Positions 52,105 to 60,615 of a stretch of DNA of 61,481 nt are shown here, one piece after another; the first letter of the stretch is position 1; every line of letters starts with the position of its first letter. The position numbers and the translations under genes are program-made. Origin of the DNA: Bog-473 sp052148295 (lineage in GTDB: Bacteria; Actinomycetota; Acidimicrobiia; Acidimicrobiales; RAAP-2). The stretch lies in the NCBI GenBank assembly GCA_052148295.1, contig JBKQIP010000011.1:1-61481 (forward strand). Reading direction: 5' to 3'. The notes beneath the pieces were generated by a model, which had not been told where the DNA came from, did not search any database, and saw only the letters and a list, made by a program, of their open reading frames with translations.

Positions 52105-53049
52105 GTTGCCCGCATTCAACGTGTTCTCGTACGGATTGAACCCGCGGTGGGTAGGTCCGAATCCCTGCTGCGGCCAGTTGCTCCGGACGAGGAACGGCGC
52201 CTCAGCCTGCAGCCCACTTTGACGACCGGTAGCCGTGATGTCGACGGTGCCCGGCTGGGCGCTCGACGGGATCGTCAGCCCGATGTAGGCGAAGTCGCCG
52301 TTCGCGTTCGTTGACGCGACCGCTTCGTCGGTGGTTCCCACCGACAGATCGACCTGCTCGTTGGCGCCGAACGCGTTACCCGACACGCTGAGAGTCGTCC
52401 CCGGTGGTCCGGCGGTGGCGCTCAGACTCACGCTCGGGGACACAACGAACGCCGAAGATGAGCTCGCGTTCCACCCCGGCTCGCCGAGGGTCACGAAACC
52501 CGAGGTGGCGTCGGCGGGAACTGTCGCGACCGCCTTCGTCGCCGAGTGGATCGTGCACGTACTGGTGGGAGTTTCGTTGAAGGTCGCCGTGCAGGCGGCG
52601 GGATACGGCTGTGGGAACGAGGATCCGGTCACCGTGACCTTGGTGCCCACCGGACCGGAATTCGGGGTCAGCGACACGAGGGATTGCTCCACGGTGAAGC
52701 TCGTCGACGATGTGGCGGTCCACATCGACCCCTGGCTGATCGCGATGGGGCCGGAAGCCGCGCCGCTGGGCACGATCACGTTGACGCCGGTGGCCGACTT
52801 GATGTGGCAGGCCGAGGTCGTCACGTCGTTGGAGAATTCGGCCGCGCAGGACCCCGGGAACGGCCCGGGGAAGGACGATCCCGTGATCTTCACCGTCGTG
52901 CCGTCGGGTCCCGAAAGTGGGGTGAACGAGGAGATCACCGGCGTGGTGGCGCCGGCCGGCCCCGATCCGAACGCCGACACCGGGAGGGCTCCGAGCAAGA
53001 CCCCGAATAGTGCGAGGCTGGCCTTGTGCACTCCTGACACCGAATTCAC
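51124..53049 (-). CDS. Secreted IPT/TIG plus PQQ-like eight-blade propeller protein
   Basis: 641 residues. Signal peptide about residues 8-35 (ALFGVLLGALPVSAFGSGPAGA). Two or three IPT/TIG immunoglobulin-like domains follow (FTPLSGPDGTTVKITGSSF; LTPNSGPVGTKVTVTGSSF; a third around PGTTLSVSGNAFG). Then eight 40-residue blades share W.FaTG..v.SSPAVANG.VYVGS.DD.VYALNA.TGA. This is the PQQ (BamB-like) repeat, here unlikely to bind PQQ since no catalytic signature is present. It is probably a secreted adhesion or binding protein. Two blades (2 and 4) are very alike, suggesting recent duplication. Confidence 0.9.
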   Translation of the reverse strand: MNSVSGVHKASLALFGVLLGALPVSAFGSGPAGATTPVISSFTPLSGPDGTTVKITGSSFPGPFPGSCAAEFSNDVTTSACHIKSATGVNVIVPSGAASGPIAISQGSMWTATSSTSFTVEQSLVSLTPNSGPVGTKVTVTGSSFPQPYPAACTATFNETPTSTCTIHSATKAVATVPADATSGFVTLGEPGWNASSSSAFVVSPSVSLSATAGPPGTTLSVSGNAFGANEQVDLSVGTTDEAVASTNANGDFAYIGLTIPSSAQPGTVDITATGRQSGLQAEAPFLVRSNWPQQGFGPTHRGFNPYENTLNAGNVGSMATDWTFATGALVESSPTVANGTAYVGSDDDNVYALNATTGAKVWTFATGSSVTSSPAVANGVVYVGSYDDDVYALNATTGAKVWRFATGSPVTSSPTVVNGVVYVSSTDDDVYALDATTGTKIWSFATGASITSSPAVANGMVYFGSYDDNVYALNASTGAKVWSFTAGSYVSSSPAVADGIVYVGSFDHDLYALNAATGAELWSFTAGAVVGSEPAVADGMVYIGSYDDNLYALNAATGAEVWSFTTGGSVASSPAVANGVVYTTSDDGAFYALNAATGAQLWSDAASTFTDNLSSPAVVNGIVYVGSGDDSVYAFHLVGS

Positions 53050-53560
53050 CGGGCGCTTCCTCTCGTCCCGCGCTGTGACGGTTCCAGTTGATCACAAGCT
53101 GCAAGCCTTCGTTCCGGTGGAGGCGGTGGACGCTCAGAACGCACGCCGGCGGGAACGGGATTGGCCAATGGCGTGCATCCGCGGCAAGGCGCTTACTCGG
53201 CCCGGAGCACCACGGCGGTATAGGCGCCGGGCGCGCTGCGGGTTGCTCGAGGCAATGCCGGGCATCACAGGACCGTTTTGTCAATGTGGTCCGGTGAGAC
53301 CAGGGTGCCGCCACGCCCCAGAGGGTGGTGCCAGCCCCTCTCCACCCATTCGCTCGACCATCGCGGCCTTGCCCTGACCAAAGGTTTCGTGCCTTTGCGC
53401 CCCGGTACCAGAGGATCAAGACGCCGTCGCGTGGTTCGAGTGTGACCATGCGGTGGACCACCGGCGGACGCGGCCCCTGGCTGCGATCCCTCATCCACCG
53501 ATGTCGGCCGCATTGGGAGTGGGTCGTCATCGGGAGTCCGGCCAACCCGCCGGGCGCCCC
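53050..53560. other. Intergenic region without a clear gene
   Basis: About 510 bp between two minus-strand genes (propeller start and acyl-CoA synthetase stop). Frames here are short and lack motifs. It likely holds the propeller gene's promoter. Confidence 0.45.
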
Positions 53561-55153
53561 TCAGACGGCGGGACGTTGATCGGCCATTTCCCGCAGCTTG
53601 TTCTTCAGGACCTTGTCGAGAGTCCCCAGCGGGAACCCGTCCACGGCGTAGACCGCTCGCGGCACCTTGAAGTCCGCCAACCGCTCGCGGCAGGCCCCGA
53701 TGACTTCAGCCTCCAGCGCGATCTCATCGGTTCCGGGGGCGGTGACCACAAAGGCAACGACCACCTGGTCGAGAAAGTCGTGCTGCTTGCCGACCACTGC
53801 GACCTGGGTCACCCCGGGCACCGTAGCCACCACGTCCTCGACCTCACGGGCCGAAACGTTCTCGCCGCCCACCTTGAGCAGATCCTTGTCTCGCTCGCGG
53901 TAGAAGAGATTGCCGCCGGTACCCAGCACCACCATGTCACCGGTCTTGAACCAGTCACCCTCGAATGCCTTGGCGTTCGCTTCGTCGTCGTCGTAGTACT
54001 CCAGGAAGAGCTGGATCCCCCGCGTACCCCGCAGCCAGAGCTCACCGGTCTCACCTTCGGCGCACAGGGAGCCTGTCTCCTTGTCGACCACCGCGAATTC
54101 GTAGCCCGGGCTGACGTGTCCCATGGAGCGCTCAGGCAAATGCTCGGCCGGCTTGCCGTTGATTGCGTGTATCACGGTCTCGGTCATCCCGTAGGCGGCG
54201 TAGACCTCCAGGCCGAGCATCGAGGCGAGCGCCTCCATAATGAGTCCGAATACCCCGATGCGCAATGTCGTGGATGTTGGCCGATCGGGACTTGAGATGG
54301 TGCCCATACAGAAGGGCATGAGCGAGATGTGGGTGACCGCGTTCGCGGTGACGACCTCCCAGAACCGGCTGGAAGACCACTTGGGCATCAGCACCGCGGT
54401 GGCGCCGACGCCGAGAACCGAGAAGAACGACCAACTCTGAGCGTTGACATGAAAGAGGGGAAGGTAGATGAGGTAGCGGTCGTCGGTGCCAAGGTCGATG
54501 TTGCGGGGGCCGATACGGCTCGCCCAGATGGCGTTGGCATGGGTGTGGACAACCGCCTTGGGTCGGCTCGTCGTCCCGGAGGTGAACATGATGCCGAACG
54601 GAAGCATGGGTTCGATCGGGCGACCGGCCCAGGAGTCAGCACTGTGGGCCAGAGTGGCGAAGGGGATCCGATCGGGCGAGTCCGTCGCGGGGTGGTGATC
54701 GGGTGGGCCGCCGTCGCTGCTGGGGATCACCGCGATCCACTTGAGACTGGGTGCCGCGTCGGCGACCGCGTCGGCATAGCCGGCGTCGGCTACGGCGGCC
54801 ACACATCCGGTGTGCTCGGCGAAGTAGGCGATTTCGGCGACGACCGACCGCGTGTTGGTGGTGACGGCGACCGCGCCAAGTGTGGCGCAGGCGAGCCAGG
54901 CGAGCAGCATGTCGGGTGAGTTCTCCGCGTGGATGAGCACTTTGTCACCGACCCCCAGGCCATGGGCGCGTAGCCCCACAGCGACGCCCTGAGTGGCGGC
55001 GAGGAGCTCGGCGTACGTCCACTGGTGGCCTACGCCGTCGGGCGGATCCCAGACCAGGGCCGGGTGATCGGGCTTGTGGGTCGCCCAATGCTCCAGGAGC
55101 CAGGGTATGTCCTGGCCGTGCATCTGAAGCTGGTCGATCATGGTGCGGTTCAT
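53561..55153 (-). CDS. AMP-forming acyl-CoA synthetase / ligase
   Basis: 530 residues of the ANL superfamily. Motifs in order: FTSGTTSRPKAVVHTH (AMP loop, near residue 190), YGMTE (near residue 300), GDWFKTGDMVVLGTGG, YRERDKDLLKVGGENVSAREVEDVV, and the C-terminal catalytic Lys region LGTLDKVLKNKLRE. The enzyme adenylates a carboxylate and transfers it to CoA. Acid chain length is not clear; many such genes handle medium/long fatty or aromatic acids. Start MNRTMIDQ follows GAGGAG. Its product would feed crotonase-type enzymes such as the gene at 48993. Confidence 0.92.
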   Translation of the reverse strand: MNRTMIDQLQMHGQDIPWLLEHWATHKPDHPALVWDPPDGVGHQWTYAELLAATQGVAVGLRAHGLGVGDKVLIHAENSPDMLLAWLACATLGAVAVTTNTRSVVAEIAYFAEHTGCVAAVADAGYADAVADAAPSLKWIAVIPSSDGGPPDHHPATDSPDRIPFATLAHSADSWAGRPIEPMLPFGIMFTSGTTSRPKAVVHTHANAIWASRIGPRNIDLGTDDRYLIYLPLFHVNAQSWSFFSVLGVGATAVLMPKWSSSRFWEVVTANAVTHISLMPFCMGTISSPDRPTSTTLRIGVFGLIMEALASMLGLEVYAAYGMTETVIHAINGKPAEHLPERSMGHVSPGYEFAVVDKETGSLCAEGETGELWLRGTRGIQLFLEYYDDDEANAKAFEGDWFKTGDMVVLGTGGNLFYRERDKDLLKVGGENVSAREVEDVVATVPGVTQVAVVGKQHDFLDQVVVAFVVTAPGTDEIALEAEVIGACRERLADFKVPRAVYAVDGFPLGTLDKVLKNKLREMADQRPAV

Positions 55154-55841
55154 CGTCGACTCCTCGTCACTTCCCCGTGTCGGTTCACATGAGGACGCTA
55201 CCTGCCAAACGGAACCAAACCGGTGCCGACGATCCAGCGAACGATGAACCATGGCCGAGAGCCCGGCCGGGCCGCCCGGGTGCCCGGAGGCCTCGGGACC
55301 GGTGTGGATTCGAGCAGCCGACCAAGCGCCACGAACGGGGCGATCATCGGCGCGGTGCTGCTCGGACCGTGGGCCTCAGGAGGGCGTCGGCGTCGGTCTC
55401 ATGATCCGGTACGACCCGCAGTACGATCCTGCTTCCGTGCCGCCCCATCATCCCTGTCCGGCCAACAGCTCGACTGGACGCACGCCATCGTTTCGGTGCA
55501 TTCACCCTGTTCACAACGTTGGGTGACCCTCTCCGCCCTAACCCTCGTGGTTGACCGACGTGGTCCCTTGCCCCGTCGGCCGACGACCCGGCGGTGTCCT
55601 GAGATCGCGATCCCGACGGATGCCCCGGGGCACGCGGAAAGTGCTGGTCAATGCATATGATATTCAGCGGAGTGATCAGCGCCCGTCGCCCTTGGGGCTC
55701 ACGTGTGGGGGGAGGCCTTGTAGGGTCAATCGCCTCCGGTTCCAGGACGAGATGGCCACGTCCCCGGTCCGGGAACGGTCAACCGCTTCCGCGCTGTCCC
55801 GTTGCGGGGCCGCGGGCGGGCGCACGCGCAAGAAGGCCGGA
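55154..55841. other. 688-bp divergent intergenic region
   Basis: It lies between the minus-strand acyl-CoA synthetase and the plus-strand Baeyer-Villiger monooxygenase. Open frames run across it in phase with the monooxygenase, but they lack family similarity and look noncoding, so I treat the first ~690 bp as promoter region. No operator recognised. Confidence 0.45.
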
Positions 55842-57779
55842 ATGAACCGGAACCCCCACGCCGCCGAGCCGTTTACCGATGACGATCGGGTGATCGCGGC
55901 GGCGCTCGAGGAAGTGAGCGTCCCCGCGCTGTTGTGCTCCCTGGTGCACATGACGGGCGATCCCGCGTGGATCCGTGGCGATCTCCGTCCAAGGGTCCCC
56001 GTGCCCCTGGACATTCAGAGTGGGATCCCGCCCGACGAGCAGGCGCTCGCTCGACGCCGCGCCCTGCCGTCGATTGGCGCGTACCGCGACGGCGGCTGCG
56101 TGCCCCACGATCTGTCCCCTGAGTTGCTGCAGGAGATGATGTCGTTTCTGGGTTGCCGGCCCGTGGAGGGTCGCCTGGCCGGTCTGTTCTTTGACGACCT
56201 CCAATTCGAGGGCGGTGACACGGGCGCTGTCGGCTGGGGCGGCGAGATCCCGGAGCGGGTCAAAGCGGCCTCGCCGGTACTCGTGATCGGGTGCGGCATG
56301 GCGGGGATTCTGGCCGGCATCCGACTCAAGCAAGCGGGCTTGCCCTTCGTCATCGTGGACAAGAACGCCGGTCCCGGCGGCACGTGGTGGGAGAACCACT
56401 ACCCGGGGGCGCGAGTGGACATCGGGAGCCACCAGTACTGCTATTCCTTCGAGCCGGCGGATCATTGGAGCGAGTTCTACTGCCGTCAGCCGGAGCTGCT
56501 GGAGTATTTCACCACCATCGTCGACAAGTACGGATTGCGCCCGCACTGCCGGTTTGAGACCGCGGTCACCAAGCTGCACTGGGATGACCAGCAGGCTCGA
56601 TGGAACGTCCAGCTCAGCGCGGTCGATGGGACCGAAGATGTCCTAAGCGCCCGGTTCGTCGTGAGCGCGGTCGGATCGCTGAACATACCGAAGCTGCCTG
56701 ACCTGCCGGGGATCGAGACGTTCGCCGGACCCTCGTTTCACTCGGCCCGGTGGCCCAGCGGCCTTGACCTGACGGGTAAGCGGTTTGCCTTGATCGGGGC
56801 GGGTGCGAGCGGCTTCCAGATTGGGCCCGCCATCTGCGGCGAGGTCGAGCAACTCACCATCTTCCAACGCACGGCTCAGTGGATCATCCCCAATCCGCTG
56901 TATCACGCGGCCGTACCGCCGGGGGACCGGTGGGCCTTACGACACCTTCCGTTCTACGGGCGGTGGTACAGGTTCATCATGACCGTCGGCGGCATCGCCG
57001 CCGGCATGGACCCCTACCGGGTCGACCCTGCATACCAGGATCAGACCGGCCGATCGATCAACAAGACGAACGCTACCCGGGCGGATGCACTTCTCGGCTG
57101 GATGACCTCGATGATCGTCGACCGGCCTGACCTGGCGCCGAAGGTCATACCCGACTACCCGGCCCTCGGCAAGCGCGTCTTGCAGGACAACGGGTCGTGG
57201 CTGCGGTGCCTCCAGCGCCCGAATGTCGAGTTGGTCCGGACACCGATCGCCCGCGTGGTGCCCGACGGAGTCATGACGGTCGACGGCACCCACACTGCCG
57301 CCGACATCATGTGCTTTGCCACCGGCTTCCGGCACAACGACTTTCTCGCCTCCATGGACGTCAGGGGTCGGGGCGGCATATCGCTCCGCGAGCAATGGGG
57401 TGATGAGCCGACCGCCTATCTGGGCATCACGGTCGCCAATTTTCCGAATCTTTTCTGCGTCTACGGTCCGGGTACGAATCTCGCCGCTGGGGCCAGCCTC
57501 TTCTACCATTCCGAATTCCAGGTCCACTACGCCATGGAGGCGATCCGTGAGACCCTGACCTCGGGAGAGCGGACGTGCGAGGTCACGCCCGCGGCCTACG
57601 AACGTTATGCGGACCGCTACCGGAAAGAGATCGGCCAGCTCGTGTGGTCACATCCGTCGATCACCCATAGTCACTACAAGAATCCGAAGGGCGAGGTCTT
57701 CACACTCTCCCCGTGGCCCCTCGACCTCTACTGGGAGTGGACTCGCCACGTGGACCGCAATGACTACGTCTTTACGTGA
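55842..57779 (+). CDS. Type I Baeyer-Villiger monooxygenase (flavin-containing)
   Basis: 645 residues. Two Rossmann motifs, PVLVIGCGMAGILAG (FAD, near residue 147) and FALIGAGASGFQIG (NADPH, near residue 315), with the BVMO fingerprint FAGPSFHSARWP (FxGxxxHxxxWP) between them. It would insert oxygen next to a ketone to give an ester or lactone. The N-terminus of about 140 residues before FAD is longer than in cyclohexanone-type enzymes, as in the longer actinobacterial BVMOs (VPALLCSLVHMTGDPAWIRGDLRP). Start MNRNPHAAEP chosen since upstream sequence has no family similarity. Confidence 0.92.
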   Translation: MNRNPHAAEPFTDDDRVIAAALEEVSVPALLCSLVHMTGDPAWIRGDLRPRVPVPLDIQSGIPPDEQALARRRALPSIGAYRDGGCVPHDLSPELLQEMMSFLGCRPVEGRLAGLFFDDLQFEGGDTGAVGWGGEIPERVKAASPVLVIGCGMAGILAGIRLKQAGLPFVIVDKNAGPGGTWWENHYPGARVDIGSHQYCYSFEPADHWSEFYCRQPELLEYFTTIVDKYGLRPHCRFETAVTKLHWDDQQARWNVQLSAVDGTEDVLSARFVVSAVGSLNIPKLPDLPGIETFAGPSFHSARWPSGLDLTGKRFALIGAGASGFQIGPAICGEVEQLTIFQRTAQWIIPNPLYHAAVPPGDRWALRHLPFYGRWYRFIMTVGGIAAGMDPYRVDPAYQDQTGRSINKTNATRADALLGWMTSMIVDRPDLAPKVIPDYPALGKRVLQDNGSWLRCLQRPNVELVRTPIARVVPDGVMTVDGTHTAADIMCFATGFRHNDFLASMDVRGRGGISLREQWGDEPTAYLGITVANFPNLFCVYGPGTNLAAGASLFYHSEFQVHYAMEAIRETLTSGERTCEVTPAAYERYADRYRKEIGQLVWSHPSITHSHYKNPKGEVFTLSPWPLDLYWEWTRHVDRNDYVFT

Positions 57780-57831
57780 CCGATTCCGGTTCATCGACGC
57801 CCCGAAAGGCACCGTTGGGCTGAGATGTCCC

Positions 57832-57858
57832 CAAGAGGGAGGGTCAGCCCTCCCCTTG
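57832..57858 (+). terminator. Strong hairpin after the monooxygenase gene
   Basis: CAAG-A-GGGAGGG, loop TCAG, CCCTCCC-CTTG: an 11-bp stem with one bulged A, 52 bp after the stop. A good intrinsic-terminator candidate for this GC-rich genome. Confidence 0.6.
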
Positions 57859-57970
57859 TCCCGTTGATCCTCTCCAGGTGGTGACCTGGCTCCGCATCCC
57901 GTTGGACGTGAAAATGTGCAACGGTAGTCAGGACCTGCTGTTGGTGGCGGCCGTTCCGTGGAGATCCACA

Positions 57971-59242
57971 ATGCGAAAGAGTCTCATCCCCCTCATCGCG
58001 AGTTCCGTGATCCTGAGCGCCGTCGTCGTGGTCGGCGGTGCGAGTGCTGTGTCCGCGGGATCAGGACCACCGAGCCAGGGGGTGACGGCGACGACGATCC
58101 GCGTCGGCATCCCGTACGTCGACCTGGCGGCGGTCCGGCAGTTCGGCATCACGCTGAACCAGGGGAGCTATCCCGACGCCTATGACGCGCTGATTTCGAA
58201 TCTGAACGCCCATGGCGGGATCAACGGCCGTCGCCTGGTGCCGTACCTGGTGGCGGTGAACCCGGTGGGAACGGCGCCGGCGAACACGGCATGTACCCAG
58301 CTGGCCGAGGATGACGACGTCTTCGTGGCCCTCGCCCCACAGCAATCGGATTGCTTCCTGCAGGAATACCACGTGCCGACGATCGCGGGGAGCTCCCAGA
58401 ATGTGCAGTCCGGTGGTGCGCCCAACTTCACCCTGGAACCACCACAGGCGGCTTACGACCCGTTGCAGTTGTCCGCCTTCGCACACCGCGGGGTCTTCAG
58501 GGGGAAGAAGGTGGGTCTGTTTGCCGGAGGTGAGGCCGATGCACGCGAGCTGCAAGTCGTCCAGACCGCGCTCAAGTCGTTGGGGGTCCACGTGGTGAAG
58601 AGCGCCGTGGACGGCGCACCGTCGGGCGATGAGGCGGCGACCTATCAGCAGGCCGGCGTCATCACCCAGATCTTCCAGTCGGCTGGGGTCAACGAAGTGG
58701 TCGCCGTGGGCACCGGCTCGACCATCTGGCCGGAGTCCCTGCAGGCCAACCAGAGCGCGTACAGCCCACCGTGGATCGCGACCAGCGAGCCCAGCATCGA
58801 AAGCGCCGTGTTGGGCTCCACGATCTCGCCGAAGTATTTGAAGAACGTCCTGACGTCGAGCCCGGTTGCGTCGAACTACCAGATCTGGCACACGCCCGCG
58901 GTCCAGGAGTGCGACCGCGTGGTGCGCAAGGCGTATCCGGCACTCCGGATCACTCCACCCACGAACCCGCTCACTGGTTCGGACCAGAGCTTCTACGCCG
59001 TCGAATCGGCCTGCGTCAACCTCGCCCTGTTTGCGACCATCGCCAAGGCGGCCGGGAAGAATCTCACGGGGTCCACCTTCGCCCACGCCGGATACGCGTT
59101 GAGGGACGCAGTCATCCCTGGCGCGGGTGCACCGGTTTCCTTCGCACCGGGTCGGGCCTACGCGATCGGCCCGGTGTATCTGGTCACCTATGACTCAGCG
59201 GACAACGAGCTTCAGTTTTCGGACTCTCCGCTGGCCAAGTAA
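57971..59242 (+). CDS. Type-1 periplasmic solute-binding protein (LivK/amide-urea-type)
   Basis: 423 residues. Signal peptide about residues 1-33 (basic MRKSL, hydrophobic core, ASAVSAGS). The mature protein has TTIRVGIPYVDLAAVRQFGITLNQG and the NAHGGINGRRLVPYLV segment, typical of branched-chain-type ligand-binding domains, followed by the second lobe (FRGKKVGLFAGGEADAREL). There is no lipobox cysteine. No ABC permease or ATPase lies in the window, so it is an orphan component or may act with a sensor. The ligand is unknown. Confidence 0.85.
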   Translation: MRKSLIPLIASSVILSAVVVVGGASAVSAGSGPPSQGVTATTIRVGIPYVDLAAVRQFGITLNQGSYPDAYDALISNLNAHGGINGRRLVPYLVAVNPVGTAPANTACTQLAEDDDVFVALAPQQSDCFLQEYHVPTIAGSSQNVQSGGAPNFTLEPPQAAYDPLQLSAFAHRGVFRGKKVGLFAGGEADARELQVVQTALKSLGVHVVKSAVDGAPSGDEAATYQQAGVITQIFQSAGVNEVVAVGTGSTIWPESLQANQSAYSPPWIATSEPSIESAVLGSTISPKYLKNVLTSSPVASNYQIWHTPAVQECDRVVRKAYPALRITPPTNPLTGSDQSFYAVESACVNLALFATIAKAAGKNLTGSTFAHAGYALRDAVIPGAGAPVSFAPGRAYAIGPVYLVTYDSADNELQFSDSPLAK

Positions 59243-59264
59243 CCACATTGTCGGGGGGGCTCTG

Positions 59265-60497
59265 TCAGTCCGGCGGGATGGTCATGTCCAGGGCCAGGGC
59301 CGGCCACGTGAAGCCGGACCCTGCGCCCGCCCCGCCGGGCTCGCCCGTCAGCGCGTCATAGAACTCCCGGAAGCCGTGCACATCGATCAGGTCCGTGAGT
59401 TGGTCGCGTAGCCGGCTGGCCTCGGCCCACCAGCCGAGACGGGCGGCCACCAGATAGGCCCAGTACACCGTGGCGCCCCACACGGCGTTGCCGTCCCATT
59501 GGACATAGGTACCGACCCCTCTTCGGGGGTGGATGGTGCCGGCCGCAAAGCCGTGCGGCCCCCACATGGGCCCATCCGGACGGAGGTGGCGCTCGGCGAC
59601 GCGTTGGGACAGGCCCGACTCCGCCAACGCGCGGCTGGCGGCGGGGACCAGGCCCATGGCCCCGATGCCGTGGAGTTGCTGCGATCGCGTGAGGTCGTAG
59701 GCGACGAAGATCTCTCCTTCGTCCCACCAGAGCAAGGCGACCAGATCCCTGGCCACGAGCCCGGCGGTGGCATCGGTCTCCTCCGCCTCCGTCTCACGGC
59801 CCCGCGCTCTACAGGCGGCGGCTACTTCCTCGAGGGCCAACAGGTACCAGCCGCACACGGTGGGGTCGTACACCACGAACCCGTGATTCGCCGCTAAGGC
59901 CGCCTCGGGAGCCATGCCGGCGGAGCGGCAGGAGATGGTGAGCTCCTTGAACCGGGCGAGGGAGGCGCCCAGGCCACCGGGAAGCAAGCTTCGCATGAGG
60001 GCACTCCCCTCGGTCCCGGTCTCGAAGGGATGTAACACCACGGGCAGGGACCGGCCGTCCACCGTCCGGTGGCGCGCCAGCCCGCGCAAATGGGCGACGG
60101 CGTCGTCCAGCAGCTGGTCGCCGGGCGCTCCGAGGGCCAACGACAGGCGGGCCGCGGCGTAGGCCGCCGTGGGTGGGTCTACGAACGGCGTGCGATGGCC
60201 GTCGAACATCGGTCCGAAGAGGTCCTCGATGAAGCGCTGGTGTTCCTCGGCCCCGGGGACAAAGCGTTGATGGGACAGCAGTCCGTCCGGCAGCCGGTTG
60301 GCCCGGTACAGGGTTTGCAGCTCATCCAGCGCGGCGTCGGGTTCGAGATGGAGCATCGACAAGGCGTGATACCCGCTGTCCCAGGCGAAGAGAGCGGGAT
60401 ACCTCTCACGGTCGGGCACATGGAAGGTCCCGCCGAAGGCCTCGACCCGGTGGTCGCGAAGGAGCTGGGAGCAGCGATCCTTCAGGCTGGCGGACAC
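59265..60497 (-). CDS. GH63/MGH-like (alpha/alpha)6-barrel glycosidase
   Basis: 410 residues. The first motif FAWDSGYHALSMLHL (near residue 37) is the WDS.yH element of GH63/GH37-like enzymes. The barrel continues through LLSHQRFVPGAEEHQ, and near the end come GTYVQWDGNAVWGATVYWAYLVAARLGWW and SGFTWPALALDM. It would hydrolyse alpha-glucosidic or mannosyl-glycerate-type linkages; the exact sugar is not readable. No signal peptide, so cytoplasmic. Start MSASLKDR, with a loose ribosome site. Convergent with the solute-binding protein gene. Confidence 0.85.
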   Translation of the reverse strand: MSASLKDRCSQLLRDHRVEAFGGTFHVPDRERYPALFAWDSGYHALSMLHLEPDAALDELQTLYRANRLPDGLLSHQRFVPGAEEHQRFIEDLFGPMFDGHRTPFVDPPTAAYAAARLSLALGAPGDQLLDDAVAHLRGLARHRTVDGRSLPVVLHPFETGTEGSALMRSLLPGGLGASLARFKELTISCRSAGMAPEAALAANHGFVVYDPTVCGWYLLALEEVAAACRARGRETEAEETDATAGLVARDLVALLWWDEGEIFVAYDLTRSQQLHGIGAMGLVPAASRALAESGLSQRVAERHLRPDGPMWGPHGFAAGTIHPRRGVGTYVQWDGNAVWGATVYWAYLVAARLGWWAEASRLRDQLTDLIDVHGFREFYDALTGEPGGAGAGSGFTWPALALDMTIPPD

Positions 60498-60615
60498 GCC
60501 GGACTGTCTAGCAGGGCGGCGCGAGATCGGAACCGGGCTGCTCGTTCACCGCCGCATGTGAGCGCGCAGGCGCACTCGACCAGGGGCGGGATCATCGTTC
60601 CGCCACCCGGTGGGT

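Noticed and set aside
55551..55841. N-terminal extension of the monooxygenase by 97 codons
   Set aside because: The added sequence is low-complexity, Arg/Pro-rich and unlike any BVMO N-terminus.
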